From: Astragalus membranaceus
Lineage: Eukaryota > Streptophyta > Magnoliopsida > Fabales > Fabaceae
NCBI GenBank assembly: GCA_039519185.1
Contig: CM076849.1
Location: 62,826,587-62,890,586, forward strand
DNA length: 64,000 bases
Direction: 5' to 3'
Position numbers and translations under genes: made by a program. Shown piece after piece: positions 10,100-21,505 of the stretch (the stretch's first letter is position 1; the number at the start of each line of letters is the position of its first letter). The notes under the pieces are model-generated. The model saw only the letters and a list, made by a program, of their open reading frames with translations, did no database searches and was not told where the DNA came from.

Positions 10100-11432
10100 G
10101 GATGACAAACGTCAAGCTAGTGACGTAAAAGAAGCGCTTGGTGGGAGGCAACCCACTGGTGAGCGCCATTTTATTTTTTTACTCAGACATTTTTATTTTT
10201 ATTTTGCACTGTTGGTTGTATTTTGCCCCATTTTCGACTTTATTTCGCACATTTGTCTGTACTTATTATTATAACTTACTCTGTGATAGTGGGGCACCAC
10301 TGCCCTATATTTTGTTTTGTTTTGTTAAAGCAGCTTCAATAGTGATGACCTGTGGCATTTGGGGTCGCATGTTTGCATTTTCCTTTTGACGCTCGCACTT
10401 CAAGTTTTATCATCAAGTAATAGCAGGGGTCATGACAAACGTTGCGGAAGTTCGTTATCATCTGTGAGCAGCATCTCTCGAGTTCCATCTCTATGATCCT
10501 AACTGTGAGGTTTGAGCCTAAACACGTTCTTATATATATTGTGTGTGTATTCCTTGCCTGCATTAGTCTGCAGAACTTGACATTGTGCTTAATTATTTTT
10601 TGCATTTGATTTCCATACACACTGAGGCATTTCTTTTGGCACCCCTGAGCCTTTCAAGCCAACCCATTAATGTTTATCCTCTGGTAGCCCCTCTGAGCCT
10701 ATTGTTAAAAATTGTATGCTGTTTCTCTGACAATCATAGCCTAGTTAATCTTTAACTTGGAGTTAGGTAACACAAGCTGTGAGAGTGGGGAAATTTTTAA
10801 GTTTGGGGTTGCTCGTGGAATAGCAACGAATTAAGTTTGGGGTGGTATACAAGAGAAGGAACAAGAAAAGAAAGAAAAAAAATACATATATATATGTATA
10901 TACATATACATATAAAAAAAAAAGAGAAATAAATAAATAAATTCCTTCTCTTGTTTTGTTAAATGCTTTGGGAAAATGGGTGAGTATTGCGGGAAATGGA
11001 CAAAAAGAGAGGTAGGCCTAACTCCAAGTGCAACCTACTTATCCAAATGTATCCACCCTTACCTAAGCCCCGCTATAACCCTTAAAGTCCTCAAAATGTG
11101 TGTATGCATTTCTTTTGTCTAAGATGATATAGAACTCTGTCAAGCCTATGAAACGATGATGCAGGTACTGTGAATTGAGTGAATACCCGAAACACCTCAA
11201 GAGTGAAACACTGGTGAGATGTGCGTACAGAGAAAACTTGAGAATGCTGCCTGCTTATGATTCGGTATTTCCAACTCAATTGTCCTGCCACTGCATTAGA
11301 TTGATGATGATAATTGATGTGCTGATGTGTTTAAGGTTGATGTATTATATGTAACAGCTAAATAGAAAAAAACAGCCACAGTCTGAATTGATTGTTTGCT
11401 TGAGGACAAGCAAAGGTTTAAGTTTGGGGTTG
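10100..11432 (+). other. Non-coding 3' interior of the tRNA-Asp-primed element
   Basis: The segment begins with GTGGGAGGCAACCCA, a motif that commonly follows gag-pol in Athila-group elements. It contains repeated TTTAAGTTTGGGG purine tracts (near 10800, 10830 and 11415); the last is the probable polypurine tract. No convincing gene is seen. Confidence 0.55.
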
Positions 11433-12740
11433 TGTTGACTCCCAATCATATGATGTAAGTTAGGCATTTTTAGGACCAATTGTGCAGGGTTTTTATTGTA
11501 TAACAGTCATTATCTGGGATTTAGTTCAGTTTTAGATAATTGTAGTAGGAAGTTCAATTGTAAGTTATTCCTTCACTTTTGGAGCTAAATGGGACTTGAA
11601 GACCTCTTAATTGGTTGTGGCATCTTTCGGCGAACCAGACACTTGCCCGGAAATGCAGCAATCTGGAGGAATTTTGCAAGTCAGAACTTTCTGTTGATTT
11701 TCGCGTCGCGGCCAGGAGGGTTCGCGACGCGACCTGGAGGAATTTTACAAGCCAGAACTTTCTGTTATTTTTCGCGTCGTGACCAGGAGGGTTCGCGACG
11801 CGACCTGGAGCTGTTTTGCGAGGCCTGAGGTTTCTGTCATTTGTCGCGACGCGACGGACACGGGCCGCGTCGCGATGGTGCGTCTAAATTAGGGTTTTTA
11901 AAGCAGTTTCAGCAATTTTACAAGGGACTTCATCTGGAGAGCAGTGCTAGGGTTTGGAGCAGCAGCTGGGGGCGAATTTGGAGGCCTTCCTTCACCTTGG
12001 GAACAAGGGTTTGAAGGTTCTAATGGATCCTTACTTGTGTAATCTTCTCCTACTCTTGATTTCTACTCTTATGATGTTGTCTACTTAGTTTCTTTTGATT
12101 AGGGAGAGATGACTCTCCCCAAAACTATCCTATGAATGCTTTGTTATGGTTAATACAATTAGTAGTTTGAATTATCATAAGTCTATACCTCTGAGTTTAA
12201 TGCTTTATAGTTACATATGATAATTATAATGATCTAGGTTATGTGACTGCATAGGAATATGGGTTGCATGCTGGATATGGGGTATTAGATCATGTACTTG
12301 TGATCACTATAGGAATATGGGGTTGGATGCATGAATTCTTTATTTCTTGAGTTTATTGCTTTACCGATTGGCATGATTCACCTAAGGAATTAGGGTAACT
12401 CAATTAGGTAAAAGGGGTTCTGAGGCAAGGAATTTCTCTTAACCTATCATAGTGAATTGAATCTGGTAGTTCGAACAGCTAATCTGTAATTAGCTGAAGG
12501 TCATAGGATAGCGTAGGGAAGATGAATCAATCCTTAATCGCTTGTATCTTGCTTTATTTTCAAACACTATCTTGCATTTAATTTACAAAATCCCAAAAAG
12601 ATTATCTTTCCGTTTCTACCGCTAAGAATTAGTAAACTTGCCTAATTGATAATAAAACGCAATCCCTGTGGATACGACCGGTTACTTACCGTATTTTATT
12701 ACTTGCGACGACAATTGGTACACTTGCCAAAGTCTTAACA
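11433..12740 (+). repeat. 3' LTR of the tRNA-Asp-primed element
   Basis: This LTR is 1308 bp, the same length as the left LTR, with only scattered substitutions. It is followed by 33 bases of apparent filler (12741-12773) and a 27-bp repeat of the left flank (12774-12800). Confidence 0.85.
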
Positions 12741-12800
12741 AGTTTTTGACAATTGCTACCGCTAAGAATTAGTAAACATTAATATTAATTGAAAGGTTAC

Positions 12801-12884
12801 CACTAAGCTAGTCCCAGAGCTTCTTAGCGAAAGAGCACTCACAGAAAAGGTGCAATGATGTCTCATATTCCGCTAAAACTTCAC
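12801..12884 (-). pseudogene. LINE zf-RVT fragment, continuation of the 6838-7847 LINE
   Basis: The minus strand reads ETSLHLFCECSFAKKLWD, the zinc-binding reverse-transcriptase motif that precedes RNase H in plant LINEs. The fragment lies directly across the LTR-element insertion from the RNase H domain. LINE similarity ends at about 12884, so the LINE was 5'-truncated. Confidence 0.75.
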
Positions 12885-13909
12885 ATAAACTAAAACTTCC
12901 ATAAAACTACAAGTGCCAAAACTTAATCCCTAAACACAAAACACCCCGACAGCTTCATCCATTCTAGCTCCAAACAATTTATCAAACATACAAAAAAAGA
13001 TAATGTTCAGAATATCGTATATAACCGAAAACTTAGATATCTTGCACATTAGTTTAAAATAACTTACCTATATCTTATCAGTAATCCTCCCAATAAGGGG
13101 ATACTCCACCATATGTCTCATTGGCATTTTCATCGCCATCCTCTTGGGCCAGAAAGTACTATTCAAATTGAAATTTTCTTAAAAAGGGAAACATACTTGA
13201 GTAATTAAGTAATCCTGCTCATCTTCAAAATCGCAAGTATCCTTCCTAATATGGGTGTGGACACTCCTATGTATATACCAATCTTTCTTCGTACTGCCCC
13301 ACTAAGGTAGAACCTCTAGTGTGCAAGCTTCCCCCTTTCTCTGATGCCCTTGTTTAATTTTCTTGCTCACTTGCCTTCAAAAATTTCACAGAATTCTAAT
13401 GCTCAACAAGGTGAGGCTAGACAAGGTCTCCTTTTCAAAAAGGCTGCCTCGTGCTAAGGTGGACTTTTCTGAGCATATTAGAGAGTCGGTGAGTAGCTTT
13501 TTTAAGAGATGCGAAGTGTTTTCAAGAAATTCAAACAATTCTTAAGAGATGCATTACAAGAAACATATACTAATTGTTTTGAAGAAATACAAACACTTCT
13601 AAAGAGATACAATGAAAGTGCTTTACACGACAACATTCGTGACTAATAAACTCAACACTCACTGCAAAGAGGGTTCAAAAGAAATGTGAATATCACTTTG
13701 TCAAATTAAAGACATGGGAAAGCAACCGTGATTAATCATTCATAATCATTCAACTTCAATCTAGATCTTCAAATACATCATAAAAAATAGTTGATTATCT
13801 TACCACAACAACACATGTCATTAGCACCTCATTTAACAAGGAAAGGGAAAATATAAGATGAATGTATAAGCAATCATAGTTATTTCCCTCTAAAAGAGAA
13901 ATAATCAAG
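12885..13909. other. Unassigned intergenic sequence
   Basis: AT-rich sequence without a gene, repeat or element boundary that I can support. The 60-residue frame at 13363-13545 has no recognisable motif. Confidence 0.4.
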
Positions 13910-14058
13910 AGAGACTAAAAGAGTCCCAAGAAGATAGCTCAGTTGGCGAGCTAAGGGACGTGAAGGAGTTGTAAGAAGGAAGTCTCGGGTTCAAACCCCG
14001 AAAACTAACATCTCCCGGAAACTAGCATTTGCTTATAGAAAAAAAGAGACTAAAAGAG
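13910..14058 (+). mobile_element. tRNA-derived SINE with 14-bp target duplication
   Basis: The 121-bp body (13924-14044) has a pol III A box (TAGCTCAGTTGG, 13935-13946) and B box (GGGTTCAAACC, near 13988). A short 3' body ends in a poly(A) run. It is flanked by perfect direct repeats AGAGACTAAAAGAG at 13910-13923 and 14045-14058. The head resembles a plant tRNA but lacks a closed acceptor stem, so this is a SINE and not a working tRNA gene. Confidence 0.88.
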
Positions 14059-14433
14059 GGTATATAGAGAAGGGTATGCTATATCAAAGCAAGCAGTTTA
14101 GTTGAAGCAATAGGTTCAGGCAATAAATAAATAAATAAAAAGAAACTTACAAAGCGTATCTTATCATAATACATTCTCATGCCAAAATACATTCAAAGGC
14201 GGGTAACAAACATTCTCTGAAAAATTAAACTTTTTTAATTTCTGGAATTATGTGTTATAGGGTAATTCCGGAATTATTTTTTATTCACTGCTTTAATTTA
14301 TAATATAATATTATTTAACGATCTTGATTTTGCCGACACTTTTCAACGGCCTTGATGTTGCCGACACTTTCAACGGTCTAGATTTTGTCGACACTTTTCA
14401 TCAACGGTGGAAATCCCATTTAGGGTTTCAGAC
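14059..14433. other. Flank interrupted by the tandem copia insertion
   Basis: It contains TTCCGGAATTATT-type words (near 14236-14270) that recur at 23290-23530 on the other side of the copia array. It also has a threefold repeat around CCGACACTTTTCAACGG. The sequence probably continued into 22635 before the insertion. Confidence 0.5.
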
Positions 14434-14438
14434 ATTTC

Positions 14439-15861
14439 TGTGGATACCTTGTATGCAGGAAACTTATTTATAGGACAAAGAGTCCTAATTGATTTTGATG
14501 ATGAAAAACAAGATAAAGAAAGTATGAGCAAGTGAAGACCTAGAAGAGCAAAGGAAAAAGAAAAGCAATCACAAGCAACAAATCATCCAAGTCAAGGCAA
14601 GCCCAAAGAATGAAGAATTGAAGACTTTTTAGGGTTGTCCTAAAATTAAGGGTAGTCCTTAGGGTTTGAGTGAGTGATTAGGAATTTTGTAAGCTCTCGC
14701 AGAGGTCGGCTCATATCTCAAGTCTCGCGGTTTTCAAAATGCATGCATAATATATAAAACCCTAAAAGCATTTTTGAAAAACCTAAAACAAGTTTTCCAA
14801 ACTAAAAACAAAGTAAAGAATCGATTCACCATGATTTAAACCAAAGCATGAATCGATTCTCATCCCTATATGGCAAGTCCTAAGGTTTTTTGGAAACTAA
14901 GAATCGATTCTCTTAAAGCATGAATCGATTCACACCTCTGAAACAATTCAGGTGAGGAATCGATTCACACCTATTTTAACTAAAGTATGAATCGATTCAC
15001 CTATGTTTTAAATGAGCCATGAATCGATTCACTCAAGTTTCAACTAAACCATGAATCGATTCACACTTTAAAAAGGAAAGTTTTTGTGAAAAAGGCAATG
15101 GCATGAATCGATTCCTTCTTTCTTTGTAATCTTACATGAATCGATTCACACTTAATCTCCTATAAATAGGGCGCCTCTTTTCACTCTCAAATTAATCAAC
15201 CCATTCGCATATCATCTCCTATCTCTTTACAAAAACTCTTATATTTTCTCTGATGCTCTATTCGTTCCGTTGGTCCGTCAAAGAGCTGATCTATTGCAAG
15301 AGTTAGTGTGGGGTTGAGATCTTCAAGTTGTAACATCCGCCTGCTAAGAGGTATATTCGTTTCACTGTATTGTTACTTTAGATCTGTAGATCTGTTACTA
15401 GGGAGCGGGGTATCTCTCTAGGGTATTTGCATGTACTTAGGAAGTGGGGTATCTTTCTATTTGCATGTGTTGTAACAAGGGTGGGGTATCTCTTGTTGGG
15501 TAGATTTGTGGGCTCTTCATTAGGTGGGGTATCCTAGGTGAAGGAGTGCCCAAATCTCTGTAAAGGTTTCCAAGGCACCCGTAAGCCTTGTGGTTAGTGG
15601 AAAAATCTCACAATGGTGTGAGGACTGGACGTAGGTCACTAGGAGGTGACCAAACCAGGATAAATCTCTGCGTGCTTTACTGCTTTCCTGCTTTACTGTT
15701 ATTCTACTTTACTGCTTTATATTCTAATTCCTTCGCTTCCACTCAACCTGCGCGAAAATTGATCTAAGTCATTGAAAAGGGGAAAAACGTTTTCGAAAGA
15801 TCTGAAAAGTTTTTAAATCTCAATTCACCCCCCCTCTTGAGACTGAAGCCACTTGGTAACA
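14439..15861 (+). repeat. Copia LTR 1
   Basis: A 1423-bp LTR from TGTGGATACC to GGTAACA. The upstream half holds ten copies of an AATCGATTC palindrome, then a TATAAATAGG box at 15161-15170. LTR 2 is nearly identical. Confidence 0.92.
14818..15170 (+). promoter_or_regulatory. AATCGATTC array and TATA box in LTR 1
   Basis: Ten copies of AATCGATTC, mostly in the context CATGAATCGATTCAC, lie in 330 bp. The last ends about 15 bases before TATAAATA (15161-15168). The position in U3 just upstream of the TATA box suggests a cis-regulatory array. No binding factor is known to me. Confidence 0.7.
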
Positions 15862-15863
15862 AG

Positions 15864-15875
15864 TGGTATCAGAGC
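15864..15875 (+). promoter_or_regulatory. Primer binding site, initiator tRNA-Met
   Basis: TGGTATCAGAGC begins two bases after the LTR end. The same site occurs in the second unit at 19797-19808. Confidence 0.9.
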
Positions 15876-15913
15876 TAGACTCTTGTATAAAGGGCCTAGC
15901 AGCTTCAAGAGAA

Positions 15914-17539
15914 ATGGCTTCAGGTTGGTCTACGCAAGAGGGTGCATCTCTTTTCCGTCCTCCGGGATTCAACGGAGAAGACTATGCATATTGGAAAGAA
16001 AGAATGAGAATTTTTATTGAAGGGGTAGACTTAGATGTTTGGGATGCTGTGGAAAAAGGACCCTTCGTCCCCACACACATAGTAGATGGTATTCTTACAA
16101 TAAAAAGTAGAAATGAATGGTCTGATTATGAGAAAAGAAAAGTGCAACTTAATTTACGTGCTAAAAATATTATTACTTCTGCTTTGAGTGCTGATGAATT
16201 TTTTCGAGTTTCAAACTGTAAATCTGCCCAAGAAATGTGGGATAATCTTCAAGTTACTCATGAGGGTACAAGTGAAGTGAAAAGGGCAAGAATAAATACT
16301 CTTACCAGAGAGTACGAATTGTTTAGAATGAATACAGGTGAAACAATATCAGAGATGCAGAAAAGGTTCACTCACATAGTGAACAAACTGGGTTCATTAG
16401 GAAAATCATTTCCTCCCGAAGACTTGATCAACAAAGTGCTAAGATGCCTAAACAGAGAATGGCAACCAAAGGTGACTGCAATAACTGAGTCAAGAAACTT
16501 GACTAGCATGACTCTCGCCACCCTGTTTGGGAAATTACTAGAGCACGAGTTAGAACTCACTCGTCTAGCAGAGCATGAAGGAAAAGACAAGAAGAACAAA
16601 AACTTAGCTCTCAAAGCTTCCAGTTCAAGCTCATCCGACGATAGTGATTCGGAAGATGAAGATGAAGACGAGGAGAAAATGGAACTAATAGTTAGTAAAT
16701 TCAAAAAGTTCATGAGAAGGGAAAGATCTCTCAAAAAGAATTCTCCAAACAAAAGAGGCTCAAGCAAAGAAAACTTCTCAAGTCCTCCAACTTGCTACGA
16801 ATGTGGTAAATCCGGACACCTGACGATGAAGTGCCCGAACTTAGAAAGAAAATTGTCAAAGTTCAAGAAAAAGGGGTCCAAAGGAAACAATGGTAGAAAA
16901 GCCTACATAGCTTGGGAAGACAATGACATGAACTCATCAGATAATTCAGAAAATGAAAAAGCTCAAGTTGCTCTCATGGCCGACCACGACAGCGAAAGTG
17001 AAACTGAGGTATATTCTAACTCTGAATCTTTACAAGATGCCTATGATGAATTATATGAAGCATTTACTGAATTACATAATAAATCCTTAAAACTAGCTAA
17101 ATCATTAGATAAATCTAAGAAAGTTATCACTCATCTTGAAAATGCTGTTACTGCTTTAACTAAAGAAAAGTCAGAGCTTAGAAAAGAAAATGATAGCCTT
17201 GCATGCTTTAAAGAAAATTATACTTGTGATAAATGTGTTGAATCTGAAAAGAAAATTCATGAACTGGAATGGACTGTTGGGAAATTGTCTAGTTTACAAA
17301 ATGTGCATCATAGATTCCCTAGAAACAAACCCATAGAAAGGCATGTTCATTATAAACCAAAATTTTCCACTAGACCTTATATTACATGTTATTATTGTGG
17401 TAAACCTGGACATACAGCTTCTGTTTGCAGGGCAAGAGGTAAACAAAACATGAAAAAGGTGTGGGTTCCCAAAGGAACCATACCAAACACTAACCCACAA
17501 GGATCCAAAGAGATTTGGGTACCTAGAATCCTGTTTTAG
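15914..17539 (+). CDS. gag: Copia Gag polyprotein, unit 1, intact
   Basis: Structural nucleocapsid protein of the retroelement. ATG at 15914 gives 541 residues; the longer frame from 15863 starts inside the primer site at GTG and is not used. The N-terminal half is the UBN2-type copia Gag domain (YWKERMRIFIEG, SAQEMWDNLQVTHEG, YELFRMNTGETISEM). A Ser/Asp/Glu-rich linker lies near residues 235-255. The first CCHC knuckle is CYECGKSGHLTMKC and the second, near the C-terminus, is CYYCGKPGHTASVC. A coiled region rich in Lys/Glu sits between the knuckles. The frame is open although pol is deleted, so this unit could supply Gag but not replication enzymes. Confidence 0.9.
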   Translation: MASGWSTQEGASLFRPPGFNGEDYAYWKERMRIFIEGVDLDVWDAVEKGPFVPTHIVDGILTIKSRNEWSDYEKRKVQLNLRAKNIITSALSADEFFRVSNCKSAQEMWDNLQVTHEGTSEVKRARINTLTREYELFRMNTGETISEMQKRFTHIVNKLGSLGKSFPPEDLINKVLRCLNREWQPKVTAITESRNLTSMTLATLFGKLLEHELELTRLAEHEGKDKKNKNLALKASSSSSSDDSDSEDEDEDEEKMELIVSKFKKFMRRERSLKKNSPNKRGSSKENFSSPPTCYECGKSGHLTMKCPNLERKLSKFKKKGSKGNNGRKAYIAWEDNDMNSSDNSENEKAQVALMADHDSESETEVYSNSESLQDAYDELYEAFTELHNKSLKLAKSLDKSKKVITHLENAVTALTKEKSELRKENDSLACFKENYTCDKCVESEKKIHELEWTVGKLSSLQNVHHRFPRNKPIERHVHYKPKFSTRPYITCYYCGKPGHTASVCRARGKQNMKKVWVPKGTIPNTNPQGSKEIWVPRILF

Positions 17540-17572
17540 ATCATTGCAGGTATGCTTCAAGGTATGGGGGCA

Positions 17573-17670
17573 GATTGATACCTTGACAGCAAAGACTCAA
17601 AGCGCATGACCGGAGACGCAATAGAGTTCTTAACACTCACCCCCGGAAAAAGCCGTCATGTGACTTGTGA
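17573..17670 (+). pseudogene. Fossil copia protease, unit 1
   Basis: The translated remnant YLDSKDSKRMTGD corresponds to the copia motif that surrounds the protease catalytic Asp-Ser-Gly. Here the glycine is replaced by lysine and the codon before Tyr is TGA. TPGKSRHVTCD then follows. Sequence after this point no longer resembles integrase or reverse transcriptase. Confidence 0.75.
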
Positions 17671-17946
17671 TAGATAGAGGAAGAATCACCGGTAAAGGTT
17701 AGAAAAGTTTTATTCACCTCTAAACTGAAAATGTGCTTAAATCATAGTTTACTTAGTCAAACATGTGACTTGTGAAACAAATTGATCTCTAAACCGCATT
17801 TCATGCATCTCTAAGGGAACATTTTTTTTAAGGCATGAAAACAAATAAAGTATTCTGATCATCCCTCTAAAACTGAGCATGTAGAATTATCATATCACCT
17901 TCTTAGAGGTTATGGTTAGAAAGGCGATAATATGATTGAGCAAAGT

Positions 17947-18003
17947 TGAATCGTCAAAATCAGCTAGTTAATACTTTTACAAACCCATTGCAAAAGGAAA
18001 CCT
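17947..18003 (+). pseudogene. Fossil RNase H tail, unit 1
   Basis: Translation gives NQLVNTFTNPLQKET, a decayed form of the copia RNase H C-terminal motif. About 280 bases separate it from the protease fossil, so integrase, reverse transcriptase and most of RNase H were deleted. Confidence 0.7.
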
Positions 18004-18370
18004 GATTTTTTATTTAAACTAAATGTTTCTCAAAGTGATCCTGTAAAGAAATGTGAAGCTTAAACAACTATTTCAAAAATAAATTCTCTATGATTTTGAT
18101 GATCACTCATGAACCCGCAATGGTCCTTCAAATAGCTGTGACGCTCGATTCGCAAACTCTATCTTACGTCGACCTTTTTGATCATGACAAAAAGGGGGAG
18201 AGAAATATAGGGTTGCATATGAGCATATAGAACATATGAGCATATTATGCATCTAGTCAATAATTCAGGGGGAGCATCATGATAGGGGGAGTAACATATA
18301 TATTATCTGTTTGAACTAACCTCCCACCTTGAGACGAACAATGTTTTGTCATCATCAAAAAGGGGGAGAA

Positions 18371-19794
18371 TGTGGATACCTTGTATGCAGGAAACTTATT
18401 TATAGGACAAAGAGTCCTAATTGATTTTGATGATGAAAAACAAGATAAAGAAAGTATGAGCAAGTGAAGACCTAGAAGAGCAAAGGAAAAAGAAAAGCAA
18501 TCACAAGCAACAAATCATCCAAGTCAAGGCAAGCCCAAAGAATGAAGAATTGAAGACTTTTTAGGGTTGTCCTAAAATTAAGGGTAGTCCTTAGGGTTTG
18601 GGTGAGTGATTAGGAATTTTGTAAGCTCTCGCAGAGGTCGGCTCATATCTCAAGTCTCGCGGTTTTCAAAATGCATGCATAATATATAAAACCCTAAAAG
18701 CATTTTTGAAAAACCTAAAACAAGTTTTCCAAACTAAAAACAAAGTAAAGAATCGATTCACCATGATTTAAACCAAAGCATGAATCGATTCTCATCCCTA
18801 TATGGCAAGTCCTAAGGTTTTTTGGAAACTAAGAATCGATTCTCTTAAAGCATGAATCGATTCACACCTCTGAAACAATTCAGGTGAGGAATCGATTCAC
18901 ACCTATTTTAACTAAAGTATGAATCGATTCACCTATGTTTTAAATGAGCCATGAATCGATTCACTCAAGTTTCAACTAAACCATGAATCGATTCACACTT
19001 TAAAAAGGAAAGTTTTTGTGAAAAAGGCAATGGCATGAATCGATTCCTTCTTTCTTTGTAATCTTACATGAATCGATTCACACTTAATCTCCTATAAATA
19101 GGGCGCCTCTTTTCACTCTCAAATTAATCAACCCATTCGCATATCATCTCCTATCTCTTTACAAAAACTCTTATATTTTCTCTGGTGCTCTATTCGTTCC
19201 GTTGGTCCGTCAAAGAGCTGATCTATTGCAAGAGTTAGTGTGGGGTTGAGATCTTCAAGTTGTAACATCCGCCTGCTAAGAGGTATATTCGTTTCACTGT
19301 ATTGTTACTTTAGATCTGTAGATCTGTTACTAGGGAGCGTGGGTATCTCTCTGGGGTATTTGCATGTACTTAGGAAGTGGGGTATCTTTCTATTTGCATG
19401 TGTTGTAACAAGGGTGGGGTATCTCTTGTTGGGTAGATTTGTGGGCTCTTCATTAGGTGGGGTATCCTAGGTGAAGGAGTGCCCAAATCTCTGTAAAGGT
19501 TTCCAAGGCACCCGTAAGCCTTGTGGTTAGTGGAAAAATCTCACAAGGGTGTGAGGACTGGACGTAGGTCACTAGGAGGTGACCGAACCAGGATAAATCT
19601 CTGCGTGCTTTACTGCTTTCCTGCTTTACTGTTATTCTACTTTACTGCTTTATATTCTAATTCCTTCGCTTCCACTCAACCTGCGCGAAAATTGATCTAA
19701 GTCATTGAAAAGGGGAAAAACGTTTTCGAAAGATCTGAAAAGTTTTTAAATCTCAATTCACCCCCCCTCTTGAGACTGAAGCCACTTGGTAACA
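18371..19794 (+). repeat. Copia LTR 2 (shared middle LTR)
   Basis: A 1424-bp LTR preceded by the polypurine tract AAAAAGGGGGAGAA. It serves as 3' LTR of unit 1 and 5' LTR of unit 2. The ten AATCGATTC copies are retained, and the TATA box is at 19093-19100. Confidence 0.92.
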
Positions 19795-19846
19795 AGTGGT
19801 ATCAGAGCTAGACTCTTGTATAAAGGGCCTAGCAGCTTCAAGAGAA

Positions 19847-21472
19847 ATGGCTTCAGGTTGGTCTACGCAAGAGGGTGCATCTCTTTTCCGTCCTCCGGGA
19901 TTCAACGGAGAAGACTATGCATATTGGAAAGAAAGAATGAGAATTTTTATTGAAGGGGTAGACTTAGATGTTTGAGATGCTGTGGAAAAAGGACCCTTCG
20001 TCCCCACACACATAGTAGATGGTATTCTTACAATAAAAAGTAGAAATGAATGGTCTGATTATGAGAAAAGAAAAGTGCAACTTAATTTACGTGCTAAAAA
20101 TATTATTACTTCTGCTTTGAGTGCTGATGAATTTTTTCGAGTTTCAAACTGTAAATCTGCCCAAGAAATGTGGGATAATCTTCAAGTTACTCATGAGGGT
20201 ACAAGTGAAGTGAAAAGGGCAAGAATAAATACTCTTACCAGAGAGTACGAATTGTTTAGAATGAATACAGGTGAAACAATATCAGAGATGCAGAAAAGGT
20301 TCACTCACATAGTGAACAAACTGGGTTCATTAGGAAAATCATTTCCTCCCGAAGACTTGATCAACAAAGTGCTAAGATGCCTAAACAGAGAATGGCAACC
20401 AAAGGTGACTGCAATAACTGAGTCAAGAAACTTGACTAGCATGACTCTCGCCACCCTGTTTGGGAAATTACTAGAGCACGAGTTAGAACTCACTCGTCTA
20501 GCAGAGCATGAAGGAAAAGACAAGAAGAACAAAAACTTAGCTCTCAAAGCTTCCAGTTCAAGCTCATCCGACGATAGTGATTCGGAAGATGAAGATGAAG
20601 ACGAGGAGAAAATGGAACTAATAGTTAGTAAATTCAAAAAGTTCATGAGAAGGGAAAGATCTCTCAAAAAGAATTCTCCAAACAAAAGAGGCTCAAGCAA
20701 AGAAAACTTCTCAAGTCCTCCAACTTGCTACGAATGTGGTAAATCCGGACACCTGACGATGAAGTGCCCGAACTTAGAAAGAAAATTGTCAAAGTTCAAG
20801 AAAAAGGGGTCCAAAGGAAACAATGGTAGAAAAGCCTACATAGCTTGGGAAGACAATGACATGAACTCATCAGATAATTCAGAAAATGAAAAAGCTCAAG
20901 TTGCTCTCATGGACGACCACGACAGCGAAAGTGAAACTGAGGTATATTCTAACTCTGAATCTTTACAAGATGCCTATGATGAATTATATGAAGCATTTAC
21001 TGAATTACATAATAAATCCTTAAAACTAGCTAAAGCATTAGATAAATCTAAGAAAGTTATCACTCATCTTGAAAATGCTGTTACTGCTTTAACTAAAGAA
21101 AAGTCAGAGCTTAGAAAAGAAAATGATAGCCTTGCATGCTTTAAAGAAAATTATACTTGTGATAAATGTGTTGAATCTGAAAAGAAAATTCATGAACTGG
21201 AATGGACTGTTGGGAAATTGTCTAGTTTACAAAATGTGCATCATAGATTCCCTAGAAACAAACCCATAGAAAGGCATGTTCATTATAAACCAAAATTTTC
21301 CACTAGACCTTATATTACATGTTATTATTGTTGTAAACCTGGACATACAGCTTCTGTTTGCAGGGCAAGAGGTAAACAAAACATGAAAAAGGTGTGGGTT
21401 CCCAAAGGAACCATACCAAACACTAACCCACAAGGATCCAAAGAGATTTGGGTACCTAGAATCCTGTTTTAG
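19847..21472 (+). pseudogene. gag: Copia Gag, unit 2, early stop
   Basis: This is nearly identical to the unit 1 gag. Tryptophan codon 43 has become TGA (19973-19975), so translation from the normal ATG would stop there. The remaining frame is open to 21472. In the second knuckle Gly is replaced by Cys (CYYCCKPGHTASVC); the metal ligands are kept. Few other substitutions are seen, so inactivation is recent. Confidence 0.9.
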
Positions 21473-21505
21473 ATCATTGCAAGTATGCTTCAAGGTATGG
21501 GGGCA

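Larger units (their letters stand above)
7848..12740 (+). mobile_element. Non-autonomous LTR retrotransposon with tRNA-Asp primer site (Athila/Tat-like LARD)
   Basis: Two 1308-bp LTRs (7848-9155 and 11433-12740), both starting TGTTGACTCCC and ending CTTAACA, flank a 2.3-kb interior. The primer site TGGCGCCGTTGCCGGGGA at 9162-9179 complements the 3' end of plant tRNA-Asp. A purine tract (AAGTTTGGGGTTG) precedes the 3' LTR. The interior holds one acidic reading frame but no reverse transcriptase or integrase. The LTRs differ at only a few positions, suggesting a recent insertion. The element is inserted in LINE sequence. Its junctions are abnormal and are described under findings. Confidence 0.85.

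Noticed and set aside
13931..14004. Functional tRNA gene
   Set aside because: A and B boxes are present, but acceptor and anticodon stems do not form, and the unit ends in poly(A) with a 14-bp target duplication, so it is a SINE.
16372..16767. 131-residue minus-strand frame opposite copia gag
   Set aside because: Antisense shadow of the gag Ser/Asp-rich region; the same shadow occurs in unit 2.
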